Of a DNA stretch of 64,000 nt, positions 17,056 to 25,931 are shown piece by piece. The translations under genes were made by a program, and so were the position numbers. The notes under the pieces were generated by a model. That model did no database searches, was not told where the DNA came from, and worked only from the letters and a program-made list of their open reading frames with translations. The stretch is from JAAYCI01 sp964370295. GTDB taxonomy: Bacteria > Bacillota > Clostridia > Oscillospirales > Ruminococcaceae. Positions within the stretch are counted from its first letter, which is position 1. Each line of letters starts with the position of its first letter. The stretch is from NCBI GenBank assembly GCA_964370295.1, contig CAYJIR010000003.1, positions 43,746 through 107,745 of the forward strand, in the 5' to 3' direction.

Positions 17056-18167
17056 TGTTTCAAATGATAGCTCCATGCTATTTTGGCATGGAAAAAGCAG
17101 CCGCCTTCGATTTTAAACGAATTGGAGCAAAAAACGTACAAATTTCCGACGGCCGCATCACCTTTAATGGTGATGCAGAAATATTAGCCGCAGCCAATTT
17201 GTGGAGCCGCAGCGCCGAACGTGTTCTTTTGCGCCTTGGTGGATTTCATGCCGAGGATTTTAATGCCTTGTTCGATGGTGTTTTTGCTCTTGCTTTAGAA
17301 GAATACCTCCCTGCAAATGCTTGCTTCCCCGTTAAAGCTTCCAGTTTATCCAGCCAATTAAGTAGTGTGCCTGCTTGCCAAAAAATAGTAAAAAAAGCGG
17401 TGGTTGAACGGTTAAAAAAAGGACATGGCGTACAAAATCTATACGAAAACGGCCCCGAGTATCGCCTACGTCTCTCGCTTAGAAAAAATGAAGCAGAACT
17501 GTTTTTGGACACTTCCGGTGCCGGGCTGCACAAGCGCGGTTATCGTCGTATCTCCGGCGCGGCCCCCTTAAAAGAAACCTTAGCTGCGGGGATGGCCGAT
17601 TTAGCCCATGTACGCCGAGACAGCCACGTGCAAGACCCCTTTTGTGGTAGCGGTACTCTTTTAATAGAATCGGCGCTTAAAGCCAAAAATATAGCCCCGG
17701 GCCTACGACGCAGCTTTGCCGCAGAACAATATGCCTTTTTACCTGCGGGTGTATTTGAGAAAATACGTAAACAAGCGCACGAGCAGGAAAAACCACAAGC
17801 CGATTTCCATGCCTTTGGCAGTGATATAGATAGGCAAATGATCGCTTTGGCACAGGCGAATGCCAAGCTGGCTGGTGTTTTGGATGTTTGCCACTTTGCA
17901 CAACAAGACATGCGTCATTTTGTCCCCGATAGCGATGCTATTTTGATGGCAAATCCACCCTATGGCGAACGCATGATGGCCGGTGATGAGGCGACCATCA
18001 TGGAGCAAGATTTCGGAAAAGTTTTCCACTCGAACCGCCCACGTAGCGCTTATATACTTACGGCAAGCGAAGAATTCGAGCGTAATTTTGGGGAAAAGGC
18101 CACAAAAAAACGCAAGCTTTATAATGGTATGATACCTTGTCAGCTGTATATGTATTATTCCCATTAA
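17055..18167 (+). CDS. THUMP-domain class I rRNA methyltransferase (RlmL/YpsC-like)
   Basis: The protein (370 residues) starts with a ferredoxin-like/THUMP RNA-binding region (about 1-155) and continues with a Rossmann methyltransferase. The SAM-binding motif is DPFCGSGTLLIE near 195, an acidic GSDID near 255, and the catalytic NPPYGERM near 300. Such proteins methylate guanine N2 in 23S rRNA (E. coli RlmL position 2445) or a related site. Its ATG overlaps the PAP2 stop by one base, indicating translational coupling. An intrinsic terminator follows at 18221-18267. Confidence 0.88.
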   Translation: MFQMIAPCYFGMEKAAAFDFKRIGAKNVQISDGRITFNGDAEILAAANLWSRSAERVLLRLGGFHAEDFNALFDGVFALALEEYLPANACFPVKASSLSSQLSSVPACQKIVKKAVVERLKKGHGVQNLYENGPEYRLRLSLRKNEAELFLDTSGAGLHKRGYRRISGAAPLKETLAAGMADLAHVRRDSHVQDPFCGSGTLLIESALKAKNIAPGLRRSFAAEQYAFLPAGVFEKIRKQAHEQEKPQADFHAFGSDIDRQMIALAQANAKLAGVLDVCHFAQQDMRHFVPDSDAILMANPPYGERMMAGDEATIMEQDFGKVFHSNRPRSAYILTASEEFERNFGEKATKKRKLYNGMIPCQLYMYYSH

Positions 18168-18220
18168 TCGCTTTGTTTACACAATGTCTTTTCACCGGCA
18201 TCGATTTATTGCAAAATTTT

Positions 18221-18267
18221 CGCCAAAATGCATTCATTCTCATCCAAGCATTTTGGCGGCTTTTTTA
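18221..18267 (+). terminator. Intrinsic terminator after the methyltransferase gene
   Basis: CGCCAAAATGC and GCATTTTGGCGG form a long stem with a 16-base loop, followed by six T. It ends the 15685-18167 operon. Confidence 0.75.
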
Positions 18268-18423
18268 TTGTATATATAAAGCTTGCTTTGCCACTTTGAT
18301 AAACATGGCTTGCAAGGCAAACCCCACACGATTGATTTCCACGAAACAAGAACTTTGCAAAAACTAAGATGAAATTTTTGCCAGAAAAAAGCACAAGCGA
18401 TACTGTGTATACTGATAAACACC

Positions 18424-18490
18424 TTAAATAACGCCTGCTGAATAAATCCCTGCGAAGTTCATTCTGTTCCACCGCTATGTAGCAGGCATT
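18424..18490 (-). repeat. Dispersed intergenic repeat, diverged copy D
   Basis: Read in reverse, this stretch is a diverged version of the 3' half of the element at 35001-35150 and 52290-52555. It keeps the tract with CTGCTGAATAAA(T/C)CC(T/C)TGCG, then a TTCATTC/TTATTCAG-like segment and CCACCGC. The distal half is absent. It lies between converging genes, as do the other copies. The surrounding gap (18168-18545) holds only this repeat and two terminators. Confidence 0.55.
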
Positions 18491-18530
18491 ATATAAATTG
18501 GCAGGGCATAATAGCCCTGCCAATTTATAT
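18491..18530. terminator. Perfect palindrome at the ferritin 3' end
   Basis: ATATAAATTGGCAGGGC and its exact complement surround a six-base loop just beyond the ferritin stop. It is likely the transcription terminator, usable from both directions. Confidence 0.75.
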
Positions 18531-18545
18531 AAACCACATCACTAT

Positions 18546-19058
18546 TTAGGTGGAAGCAATACTGGGCGGTGAATAAGCCCGTACACTTAATTCCCTATCC
18601 ATCTGATACAGCACTTGCGCATCTTTTCCAAATAAACTAAATTTTTTCAAAAGATCTGCTGCATTTTTTTCTTCTTCGCCCTGTTCTTTTACAAACCAGT
18701 TTAAAAACTCCATCGTACGAAAATCATTCACGTCTTTTGCTGCCGCCACAAGATTGTGTATACTGCTCGACACCATTTTTTCATGTTCGAAAGTAACACT
18801 CAAAGGTTCGCCATGCTCTTGATAATTTTTATTCGGTGCCTCGATGTCGAACAGACGCACCGCCCCATCATTATCTAGTATATACTCGCGAAAAAGCATG
18901 GCGTGGCTCATTTCTTCTTGTGCTTGCACATAAAACCAGTTAGAAAAACCGTCTAAACCTTCTTCGCGATAATAGTTAGACATCTCAAGATAAAGATAGG
19001 CCGAATACATTTCCTTTTGTACCTGCTCGTTAAGCAAGTTCAGCACTTTCTCTGTCAT
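18546..19058 (-). CDS. ftnA: Ferritin, non-heme iron storage protein
   Basis: The protein (170 residues) is a four-helix ferritin. Ferroxidase-site residues are visible: Glu in NEQVQKEMYSAYLYLEMS (helix A), QEEMSHAMLF (ExxH, helix B), Glu94 in the EHEK region, and NWFVKEQGEEEK (helix D). It oxidises Fe(II) and stores the ferric mineral in a 24-mer in the cytoplasm. GGAGGG precedes the ATG. It is 31 bases downstream of the superoxide reductase gene, on the same strand and without an intervening terminator, so iron sequestration and superoxide removal share a transcript. Confidence 0.95.
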   Translation of the reverse strand: MTEKVLNLLNEQVQKEMYSAYLYLEMSNYYREEGLDGFSNWFYVQAQEEMSHAMLFREYILDNDGAVRLFDIEAPNKNYQEHGEPLSVTFEHEKMVSSSIHNLVAAAKDVNDFRTMEFLNWFVKEQGEEEKNAADLLKKFSLFGKDAQVLYQMDRELSVRAYSPPSIAST

Positions 19059-19089
19059 AGAAACTCCCTCCTTTTCGCCATATTAAAAA

Positions 19090-19467
19090 CTAAACCACAC
19101 CCTCTGTTTTCCATAAACCATGCAAATTACATAGCTCATACACCGCATAAGGGCCACTTTCTACACAAAACTCGGCCACAGGCTTTTCTCCGGGTAAAAG
19201 GTGCACATATTTTACCCGATTATTCTGCTCCAACAAAATCCATTGTATAAGGTGCTCAGCCGTCATGGGATGCTCTACTTCTCCCACTTGTACTTGCAGT
19301 ACATTCCCATTTACGCTTACACTGGGAACATGTTTTTCCTTTGCAGCATCGGTTACACCGGCTTGCATAATCTCCATTTTCTCGCCACAGCACTGCAAGG
19401 GCACCCCTGCATCCACCATCATCACTGCAACATTTCCACAGTGGCTACATTTTAGAATTTTCATCAT
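19090..19467 (-). CDS. dfx: Desulfoferrodoxin (2Fe superoxide reductase)
   Basis: The protein (125 residues) has an N-terminal desulforedoxin domain with an FeCys4 centre (CSHCGN and LQCCGEK) and a neelaredoxin domain. The latter has the Fe(His4Cys) ligands in KHVP, VEHPMTAEHLI and CNLHGLW. It reduces superoxide to peroxide without producing oxygen, which suits anaerobes. The ATG at 19467 (with a second ATG next to it) has AAAGGAG seven bases upstream; the longer frame runs into the leader. A small hairpin at 19504-19523 lies just before the ribosome binding site and could be an attenuator. Expression is probably driven from 19613-19643. Confidence 0.93.
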   Translation of the reverse strand: MMKILKCSHCGNVAVMMVDAGVPLQCCGEKMEIMQAGVTDAAKEKHVPSVSVNGNVLQVQVGEVEHPMTAEHLIQWILLEQNNRVKYVHLLPGEKPVAEFCVESGPYAVYELCNLHGLWKTEGVV

Positions 19468-19612
19468 TTTATTGCTCCTTTCCATGTTAAGCAAATTTAT
19501 ATAAAAAACCCATTTTGGGTTTTCTATCCATATTGTTTTACCGCTAGTATAGCAATTTCCCATCAACCCGTATCTAGAAACATGTCATATCTTGCGGTTT
19601 AAATCTACTATT

Positions 19613-19643
19613 TTAGTATAATTATATTTTTTGGTTTTGTCAA
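19613..19643 (-). promoter_or_regulatory. Promoter of the superoxide reductase-ferritin operon with PerR-like box
   Basis: On the minus strand TTGACA (19638-19643) and TATACT (19615-19620) are spaced by 17 bases. The sequence at 19613-19627 matches the PerR consensus TTATAATNATTATAA at about 12 of 14 defined positions and overlaps the -10 element, as expected for peroxide-relieved repression. No perR gene is in the window. Confidence 0.65.
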
Positions 19644-19667
19644 TCTTTTTTTAAGTGCATTCTTATC

Positions 19668-20951
19668 CTACGTTTCCAAGACTTCAATATGACGCCGACC
19701 CACCAACAAAAATGCACCACCTACCACAAATAAAAGTACAATGGCCAAGATAGCAAAAGAACTGCGGCCTGTAACAGCCACCACTGCAGCGTAAATAGCG
19801 GGGCCTAAAATAGAGGAGAATTTCCCAAAGATATCGTAAACGCCGAAATATTCATTCGAATGCTCTTTAGGGATGATTTTACCAAAGAATGATCGGGAAA
19901 GTGCTTGAATGCCACCTTGTACTGTTCCCACCAAAAAAGCCAAGATCCAAAATAGGATTAACGACTGTTCCCTCGTTAAAAATCCTTCTTCCAAACCAAA
20001 ACCCATCACAAAGCCAAGCACACAAATAAACACATACAGCCCCACCGAAAACATTAGCATACGTATGGTACCCACCCTCACGGCAAACCTACCAAATAAA
20101 ATCGCACATGGGAAGGCTACAAGCTGCGTAACCAGCAAGGCTAAAATCATACCGGTGCTATCCAGCCCCAGCGCAGTGCCATAGGCTGTGGACATTTTAA
20201 TCACTGTATTTACACCGTCGATATAAAAAAAATAGGCCAACAGAAAGAATAAAATACCCTTGGTTTTGACCATGCGTGTAAGACTTTTTTTCAAAGATTG
20301 CGAAGTGCTCGCCATAAGTTTCGTTTTGGGAATGTCGCGCCCATGCACCTGTTTATAATTTCTTAGCAGTGGTATAGAAAACACCAACCACCACACTACA
20401 GTAATCACAAGAGAAATACGCACAGCCAGCACAGTATTAATACCAAAAGCGCCACCAAATGTCATCAATGCAATGGCACCCAAAAAGGGAATGGTACTAC
20501 CACCAATATAGCCCATGGCGTAGCCCCAGGCTGAAACACGATCCATCTTTTCCTTGCTTGTCACATCGGTTAGCATGGAATCATAAAACAGACATGATCC
20601 CGAAAAACCAATTTGGGCAAAAATATAGCCCACCAGCAACCCTTCCCAATTGCTAATCAGCGCACAAAAAAGCGTGAATACTAAACCAATGCTCAAAAAC
20701 ACGATCAACATGCGTTTTTTCATACCATGGTAATCGCCCAGTGCTCCCAGAAAAGGCGAACATAGCGCAATTAACAAAGTGGCAACCGCGGTAGCCACAC
20801 CCCACCAGGCATCGCCACTAACGCCGGCCGCTCCAGCTGTACTTGTGAAATAAACAGGAAAAATGGCCGCCATCATAACTGTGGCGAACACCGAATTGGC
20901 CCAGTCATACCATATCCAGCTACGTTCTGCCTTTGAAAAATATTTTTTCAT
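19668..20951 (-). CDS. MFS transporter, UMF1/Atg22-like family
   Basis: The protein (427 residues) has about 12 membrane helices. It starts with KAERSWIWYDWANSVFATVMMAAIFPVYF, the hallmark of the UMF1 (Atg22-related) branch of the major facilitator superfamily; GALGDYHGMKKRML is the loop 2-3 motif. The substrate is unknown; eukaryotic relatives export amino acids from vacuoles. Its ATG overlaps the stop of the preceding phospholipase-like gene by ATGA, so the pair is translated together. Confidence 0.85.
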   Translation of the reverse strand: MKKYFSKAERSWIWYDWANSVFATVMMAAIFPVYFTSTAGAAGVSGDAWWGVATAVATLLIALCSPFLGALGDYHGMKKRMLIVFLSIGLVFTLFCALISNWEGLLVGYIFAQIGFSGSCLFYDSMLTDVTSKEKMDRVSAWGYAMGYIGGSTIPFLGAIALMTFGGAFGINTVLAVRISLVITVVWWLVFSIPLLRNYKQVHGRDIPKTKLMASTSQSLKKSLTRMVKTKGILFFLLAYFFYIDGVNTVIKMSTAYGTALGLDSTGMILALLVTQLVAFPCAILFGRFAVRVGTIRMLMFSVGLYVFICVLGFVMGFGLEEGFLTREQSLILFWILAFLVGTVQGGIQALSRSFFGKIIPKEHSNEYFGVYDIFGKFSSILGPAIYAAVVAVTGRSSFAILAIVLLFVVGGAFLLVGRRHIEVLET

Positions 20952-21712
20952 AAAAGCACCCCTTCGAAATTTTCTTCGAAATCTTCAAAGTCGGTGCCCT
21001 TCTCTTGTGCTCCGACATACACTTTTTGCACAAGTTGCACACAGAGCGGCAACGCTTGCTCCCACAAAGCATACAAAGCCATCGTCTCCTCTGGTAAATG
21101 GTTATCTTTGGGCAAAGACAAAGTGGAATACTCGTCTTCTTTGCCCAAGACACGTTCGGCCGTTTGCACTGCCGAATTCCAATCTAGCACGCGTGTGAAA
21201 AACCGAAAAGAACGCACACAAGATGCAGCTTGCCCGCTTGTGATGCCAAAGGCCAAAGCCGGCACCTCCACATTAACCCGAACAGGCAAATTTAGATAAC
21301 GTGGCTCCACTCGATGATAACGCTGTCGTATAAAAACATCAAAATTTGTCTCTAGCCATTTGTGGCGTTTCCCATCACACGCTGCCCATTCGTTTACATA
21401 CGGGTGGCACGTTCTATCCAAAGCATAATGACAACATAGACCCAATGCATAGGCAAGAAGCTCCTCATCTGGTTTTTCTTGTAACTGGGCACAAAGCCCG
21501 GCAAACAACTGTTTGCCGCTTTGGCTGTGCAACAACATGCCTTTAGCTGCAATTTCACTTTTTTTTAAAGGCTGATGATAAAACAAAAGGTCGGGCCCTT
21601 GAAAACCCAAACGAAATAGCCGTATATTCTTTTTTGCCGCCACTTTCAGGGCCGTGGGCATCTTTGAATATATTTGTATACCGAACTGGTCGTGCGCACT
21701 TAATGCCGGCAT
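20948..21712 (-). CDS. Zinc-dependent phospholipase C-like protein
   Basis: The protein (254 residues) resembles the prokaryotic zinc-dependent phospholipase C fold. It has HDQFGIQI near the N-terminus, FRLGFQGPDLLFYH near residue 33, and the metal-binding-type LGLCCHYALDRTCHPYV near 92 with two histidines and an aspartate. No signal peptide is seen, unlike secreted clostridial enzymes, so it acts inside the cell or only keeps the fold. GGGGG lies before the ATG. It overlaps the MFS gene by four bases; no functional link is known to me. Confidence 0.75.
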   Translation of the reverse strand: MPALSAHDQFGIQIYSKMPTALKVAAKKNIRLFRLGFQGPDLLFYHQPLKKSEIAAKGMLLHSQSGKQLFAGLCAQLQEKPDEELLAYALGLCCHYALDRTCHPYVNEWAACDGKRHKWLETNFDVFIRQRYHRVEPRYLNLPVRVNVEVPALAFGITSGQAASCVRSFRFFTRVLDWNSAVQTAERVLGKEDEYSTLSLPKDNHLPEETMALYALWEQALPLCVQLVQKVYVGAQEKGTDFEDFEENFEGVLL

Positions 21713-21761
21713 AAATCCCCCTTAAAACAATTATACTATTAAGTTTTCCCTCTAAACGCGT

Positions 21762-22400
21762 CTATTGATACCTATACTCCGTCAGTGTTTCCACAAACAC
21801 GTCACATACACTGCGCAAAGCCATTTCGTCTTTGGCCGAGCTCTTATCAGAAACGCCCACAACATAAAACCCTGCCTTTTTTGCAGTCTCCGCAGCATGA
21901 AGGGCATCTTCAAACACAGCACAAGACGCAATGTCCGTGTTCAACTTTGCAGCCGCCTGCATATAAATTTCCGGGCTTTGCTTGCCTTGCCCCACTCCTT
22001 CGGTGGTGAGAATATCCACAAAATAATCTTCAATACCAAGCCTTTGTAGCGCCGCTCTAGCAAGTGAATACCGAGTGGCTGTGGCAATGCACATGGGTAT
22101 ATTTCGATGTTCTTGCAAAAATGTCAACGCACCCTCTTTTAACAGCATTTTCTCCCTGTAGTAAAACTCCATCTTTGCAACTAAGGCGGCTACTATTTCA
22201 TCCGGACTTTGCGTAAAGCCAAAAACCTCGCACAAATGTTCTGCCGATTGATACGCGTCCATTTGTTTTAATGTTTCATTCAAATGGGGCGGCACCTGGT
22301 GCACCCCTTGCTCTTTTAAAAATGCGTCCCCCACATCTTGCCAAACATGCATAGAATCTAACAAAGTGCCGTCTAAATCAAATATGAATGCCTTTATCAT
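21762..22400 (-). CDS. HAD-superfamily hydrolase, beta-phosphoglucomutase-like
   Basis: The protein (212 residues) has HAD motif I FDLDGTLLDS with the nucleophile and acid Asp, a helical cap (about 15-85), motif II ATAT, a conserved Lys in GQGKQSPEIY, and motif III VFEDALHAAETAKKAG. This is the subfamily IA layout seen in beta-phosphoglucomutase and sugar-phosphate phosphatases; the substrate is undetermined. It ends about 50 bases before the phospholipase-like gene on the same strand and probably belongs to that transcript. Confidence 0.85.
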   Translation of the reverse strand: MIKAFIFDLDGTLLDSMHVWQDVGDAFLKEQGVHQVPPHLNETLKQMDAYQSAEHLCEVFGFTQSPDEIVAALVAKMEFYYREKMLLKEGALTFLQEHRNIPMCIATATRYSLARAALQRLGIEDYFVDILTTEGVGQGKQSPEIYMQAAAKLNTDIASCAVFEDALHAAETAKKAGFYVVGVSDKSSAKDEMALRSVCDVFVETLTEYRYQ

Positions 22401-22456
22401 TAATTATCTGCCTCATTATCAATCCCACCAAGACTTTGCTTAGCAAGCATTTTTTT

Positions 22457-22492
22457 AAAAAAACGCTGCGAACCAAAACTTAGTCCGCAGCG
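22457..22492 (-). terminator. Intrinsic terminator after tRNA-Arg
   Basis: On the minus strand CGCTGCG and CGCAGCG form a GC-rich hairpin followed by seven T, immediately downstream of the tRNA 3' end. Confidence 0.85.
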
Positions 22493-22494
22493 AA

Positions 22495-22569
22495 TGGCAC
22501 GCCCACAGGGAATCGAACCCCGATATCTGGTTTAGAAGACCAGTGTTCTATCCGTTGAACTATAGGCGC
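22495..22569 (-). tRNA. tRNA-Arg (anticodon UCU)
   Basis: The minus strand folds as a full cloverleaf: acceptor GCGCCTA paired with TGGGCGT, D-stem GTTC/GAAC, anticodon stem CTGGT/ACCAG with loop CTTCTAA (anticodon TCT), and T-arm containing GGTTCGATTCC. Discriminator G and an encoded CCA end the gene. It reads AGA/AGG arginine codons. Confidence 0.95.
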
Positions 22570-22597
22570 TTATAAAGGTGCACCTTTTGGCGCACCC

Positions 22598-22626
22598 AAA
22601 AACAAACTCACATGCGAGTTTGTTTT
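22598..22626. terminator. Hairpin between the amidohydrolase gene and tRNA-Arg
   Basis: AAACAAACTC and GAGTTTGTTT pair around a short loop with a T-run on the minus strand. It is a probable terminator of the 22718-24073 gene and separates it from the tRNA gene. Confidence 0.65.
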
Positions 22627-22717
22627 AGCTATTTTCTATTGTATCATATGCCCACACGAAGTCAAGAGCTGAGGTATACTCAAAAACAGATGCCATGGCA
22701 TCCTTATTCCTTCTAAA

Positions 22718-24073
22718 CTATTTCACATAGCCCACGAAGTTTTCCCATACCGGAACAGACTGCTCCAGCAAACGTTGCTCGTCCACTTGTACCAAACGAC
22801 CCTCACGCACCACCACACGCCCATTTACCACAGTCATGTCCACAGCACCCTTATAACCTACCGTAGCAGGCATGGCTTGCAAATCGCGGCTGGCGCCACA
22901 TAACTCTATGCGGTCTAGATCGATGGCGAATAAATCGGCCGCTTTTCCGGTTTCTAAGCTTCCCACATCCTCCCGACCCAACAAACGTGCGCCACCGACC
23001 GTAGCCACCTTTAGCATATCATAGCCGCTTGGGGCTTTAGCGCTACTGTGCAAGCGGTGTAGCAAAAATCCCACGCGTAGCTCTTCCAACAAGTTGCTGC
23101 CATCATTACTTGAGCTTCCATCAACAGCGAGACCCACAGGCACACCACGCTGTAGCATTTGAGGAATTTTAGCCACGCCGGAACTCAACTTCATGTTACT
23201 AATGGGGCAGTGTGCCACACCCGTTCCTGTTTCCGCCAACAAATCAAGCTCTTCCTCGTTAAAATGTATACCATGTGCATACCATACATCACTTCCCAAC
23301 CAACCAAGGCTTTGCATGTAGGCAAGGGGGCGCATCCCTTTGGTCTCTAGGGTATAACGCTCTTCATCCAAAGTTTCGGTTAAATGCGTGTGTAAACGTA
23401 CGCCGAGTTGTCTTGCCTGCACGGCACTTTCGCGCAACAAATCCTCGCTTACACTAAACGGCGAGCATGGGGCAAGCATCACCCTACGCATCGAAAACCG
23501 AGAAGGATCGTGATAACGGCGCACGGCTTCTTCGCCGTCGCGCAAAATCTCATCCACAGTTTGCACCACACTGTCCGGTGGCAAACCACCATCTTTTTCG
23601 CTCAAATCCATGCTGCCTCTAGACGCATGCAAGCGAATACCCAAGGCTTCGGCTGCACGAAACTGTGCACCTATTAAATCTCCACTGCCCTTTGGGAACA
23701 CATAGTGATGGTCGGCACAGGTGGTACAGCCTGTTTTTAAAAGTTCACCAAGCCCTGTCAGGGAAGAACAATACACCAGTTCTTCGTTTAGCTTCTTCCA
23801 AATTTGATACGAGGCCTTTAGCCAATCAAACAACTCTAGATTTTGCAAAGGGGGTAAATTGCGGCTGAATGTTTGATAAAGGTGATGGTGGGTATTGATA
23901 AGCCCAGGATAGACCACCATGCGCGAAGCATCTATCACTTCATCGGCTTCACACGTATCGTTTCCAATATGCGTTATCTCACCATTTTCACACATTAGAT
24001 TTACTTTGTTATACACCTTGTCTTCGGCATCACAACTCACCAATGTATGAATATTCTGTAGCAGTAGCTTCAT
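22718..24073 (-). CDS. Amidohydrolase/deaminase, 8-oxoguanine deaminase-like
   Basis: The protein (451 residues) is an amidohydrolase of the guanine/cytosine-deaminase type. It has NTHHHLYQTF (metal HxH) near 60, a CADHHY segment, LHASRGSMDLS near 155, LHTHLTE near 232, YAHGIHF near 270, and AVDGSSSNDGS with the metal Asp near 318. The SRGSMDLS segment and adjacent substrate loop match 8-oxoguanine deaminases and s-triazine hydrolases, which remove an amino group from purine-like rings; assignment within this group is by resemblance. GGAGG precedes the ATG. It stands alone between two terminators. Confidence 0.8.
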   Translation of the reverse strand: MKLLLQNIHTLVSCDAEDKVYNKVNLMCENGEITHIGNDTCEADEVIDASRMVVYPGLINTHHHLYQTFSRNLPPLQNLELFDWLKASYQIWKKLNEELVYCSSLTGLGELLKTGCTTCADHHYVFPKGSGDLIGAQFRAAEALGIRLHASRGSMDLSEKDGGLPPDSVVQTVDEILRDGEEAVRRYHDPSRFSMRRVMLAPCSPFSVSEDLLRESAVQARQLGVRLHTHLTETLDEERYTLETKGMRPLAYMQSLGWLGSDVWYAHGIHFNEEELDLLAETGTGVAHCPISNMKLSSGVAKIPQMLQRGVPVGLAVDGSSSNDGSNLLEELRVGFLLHRLHSSAKAPSGYDMLKVATVGGARLLGREDVGSLETGKAADLFAIDLDRIELCGASRDLQAMPATVGYKGAVDMTVVNGRVVVREGRLVQVDEQRLLEQSVPVWENFVGYVK

Positions 24074-24252
24074 GTCGTATTCCTCCGTTTTTTACGTTTA
24101 TTAAAAAACCGGCTGGTATACGGCGCAAACAACACGCTACGTTTTATACAGCGGCAACAAAGCCACCATGACCTTGTTAAAAAAATTATATTGTATTCAT
24201 TAAAAAAAATCAAGTGATATTCTTTTATTCTCTCATTGCCTCTTAAATTCAA

Positions 24253-24283
24253 ACGCCACCTGCAAAACAGGTGGCGTAATTTA
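24253..24283 (-). terminator. Terminator of the 25607-24330 gene
   Basis: ACGCCACCTG and CAGGTGGCGT form a strong hairpin; on the minus strand a T-containing stretch follows. It lies about 50 bases past the CBS-domain protein stop. The rest of the 24074-24329 gap shows no gene. Confidence 0.7.
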
Positions 24284-24329
24284 ACATTTTCCAAAAGTGC
24301 ACAATTGTTGTGCTACCGCTGGGGAAAGA

Positions 24330-25607
24330 CTATTCTTCGCTTTTTTTGCCCGTTTCCTCAACAAACGGTTCCTCGTCCAATACAATTTCTAAAACACGTT
24401 GACGCATAGTTTTTGTCACTGTTATATTCCAGCCCTCGTAGAGGAAACTTTCGCCTACCTCGGGAAAACGGCCCAACTGCTCGGTTACCCATCCGCCCAC
24501 CGTAGCGCTATCAATCTCGCCCTTAAACAAAAAAGTTTCAAAGAAATCGTCAACATCCGTGCTCCCCAAAACGCGATAGCATGAGTCTGATTCTCGCGTG
24601 ATCGCCTGCACCACATTTTCGTGCTCGTCCCAAATATCTCCTACCAGTTGCTCTAATATATCCTCCACGGTCACAAGGCCCACGGTGCCACCATATTCAT
24701 CGACCACAATGGCAATGTGGCATTTCTTTTGTTGCAACTGCTCCAACAGTTTAGATATTTTCACCTGTTTTGTTACAAAAACTACAGGCTTAACCACTTC
24801 TTCTAAGCTCTTCTTTTGTTTAATCACTTCAAACCAATAGTCTTTTTGAAGCAAAACTCCCTTAATATTGTCCTCTGAACGTCCATACACAGGCAGACGC
24901 GAAAAGCCTGACTCATGGAATGTACGTTCTATCGTCTCCATACTATCTTCTAACGAAACAGAAAGCATGTCAACACGTGGCGTTAAAATATCATCCACTT
25001 CGAGATCGTTAAATTCGATTACTTGGCGTATCATGCCGGCCTCAACTTCATTGATTCCGCCGTCTTCATGCGCCTCATCCACATAGGCAAGTAGCTCTTC
25101 TTCTGTCATGTTTTGGCCGCCCTTGATGTGAAACAAACGCAAAAGCAACCGCTTCCATGCACTAAAAAAGGCATTTACAGGCCGCAACACCGTGCTTAAC
25201 GCCATCAGCGGCAAGGCTGCAAAGATAGCGAATTTTTCCGGTTGCTCCTTGGCCAAGGTTTTAGGCGAAACCTCTCCAAACATCAATACCAACACAGTCA
25301 TCACCAAGGTGGCCAGCGAAACACCGGCGTTACCAAACCACCCCACAAACAACACCGTTGCTAAAGAAGAAGAGGCAATGTTAACAATATTGTTGCCCAC
25401 CAGCACAGTTGATAATAATTTATCGTACCTACCCACCAAAGTTAACGCCCGTGTGGCCCCTTTTGCATTTTCACCCGTGGTTATCATGCTTTTTAGGCGC
25501 ACCGGATTCAACGATGAATACGCCGTTTCACTGGCAGAAAAAAAGGCTGACATCAACAAAAGAAATCCCAGACTCGCTATCAACGGAAGACTACTGTCTG
25601 TTTCCAT
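24330..25607 (-). CDS. CNNM/CorC-HlyC family membrane protein with CBS pair
   Basis: The protein (425 residues) has a DUF21/CNNM transmembrane domain (about 1-190, four helices), a CBS pair (about 205-325, including TPRVDMLSV and VVDEYGGTVGLVTVEDILEQLVGDI), and a C-terminal CorC/HlyC small domain (about 335-410). Relatives handle Mg2+ or Co2+ export and are often called hemolysin-like without haemolytic evidence. The ribosome binding site, AGGAG, is 13 bases before the ATG, a weak spacing. It is the last gene of a run with a TSCPD protein and a cytidylate kinase-like protein. Confidence 0.88.
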   Translation of the reverse strand: METDSSLPLIASLGFLLLMSAFFSASETAYSSLNPVRLKSMITTGENAKGATRALTLVGRYDKLLSTVLVGNNIVNIASSSLATVLFVGWFGNAGVSLATLVMTVLVLMFGEVSPKTLAKEQPEKFAIFAALPLMALSTVLRPVNAFFSAWKRLLLRLFHIKGGQNMTEEELLAYVDEAHEDGGINEVEAGMIRQVIEFNDLEVDDILTPRVDMLSVSLEDSMETIERTFHESGFSRLPVYGRSEDNIKGVLLQKDYWFEVIKQKKSLEEVVKPVVFVTKQVKISKLLEQLQQKKCHIAIVVDEYGGTVGLVTVEDILEQLVGDIWDEHENVVQAITRESDSCYRVLGSTDVDDFFETFLFKGEIDSATVGGWVTEQLGRFPEVGESFLYEGWNITVTKTMRQRVLEIVLDEEPFVEETGKKSEE

Positions 25608-25645
25608 AAACCGGCTACAGCTCCTATCATTTCACAAAACTTTAA

Positions 25646-25912
25646 TTATGCGCTCTTACATTGCGCCAACAATGCCTCATTTAAACATTTTGCTATTTCA
25701 GCAGGGCAAGAAGTATCTTTTCCCTCACAACGAATGTTAGAAAGCAGTTCAATCGCCTCATTGGCACTTCGGCCACACAACAAACTACACACACCCTTTA
25801 AATTGCCATCACATCCACCTTGCACACATACACTTTCAATCACATTATCGCAAGTTAAGCGCACGCTTGTGCTTTGACTGCATACGCCTTGATTCCTTCT
25901 CTTATAAGTCAT
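25646..25912 (-). CDS. TSCPD-domain protein (TIGR03905 type)
   Basis: The protein (88 residues) has the pattern of a TSCPD domain: VCVQGGCDGNLKGV, LCGRSANEAIELL and DTSCPAEIAKCL. The name-giving motif reads TSCPA rather than TSCPD. The domain is also found at the C-terminus of class II ribonucleotide reductases and is thought to bind metal or nucleotide, but stand-alone versions have no assigned role. An AGAGGA ribosome binding site precedes the ATG. Spacing is 19 bases to the gene upstream and 38 to the one downstream. Confidence 0.85.
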   Translation of the reverse strand: MTYKRRNQGVCSQSTSVRLTCDNVIESVCVQGGCDGNLKGVCSLLCGRSANEAIELLSNIRCEGKDTSCPAEIAKCLNEALLAQCKSA

Positions 25913-25931
25913 GTTTCATCCTCTTTCTGCA

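Noticed and set aside
24070..24294. 74-residue minus-strand frame upstream of the amidohydrolase
   Set aside because: It covers a terminator hairpin and the amidohydrolase ribosome binding site, and looks like chance open sequence.
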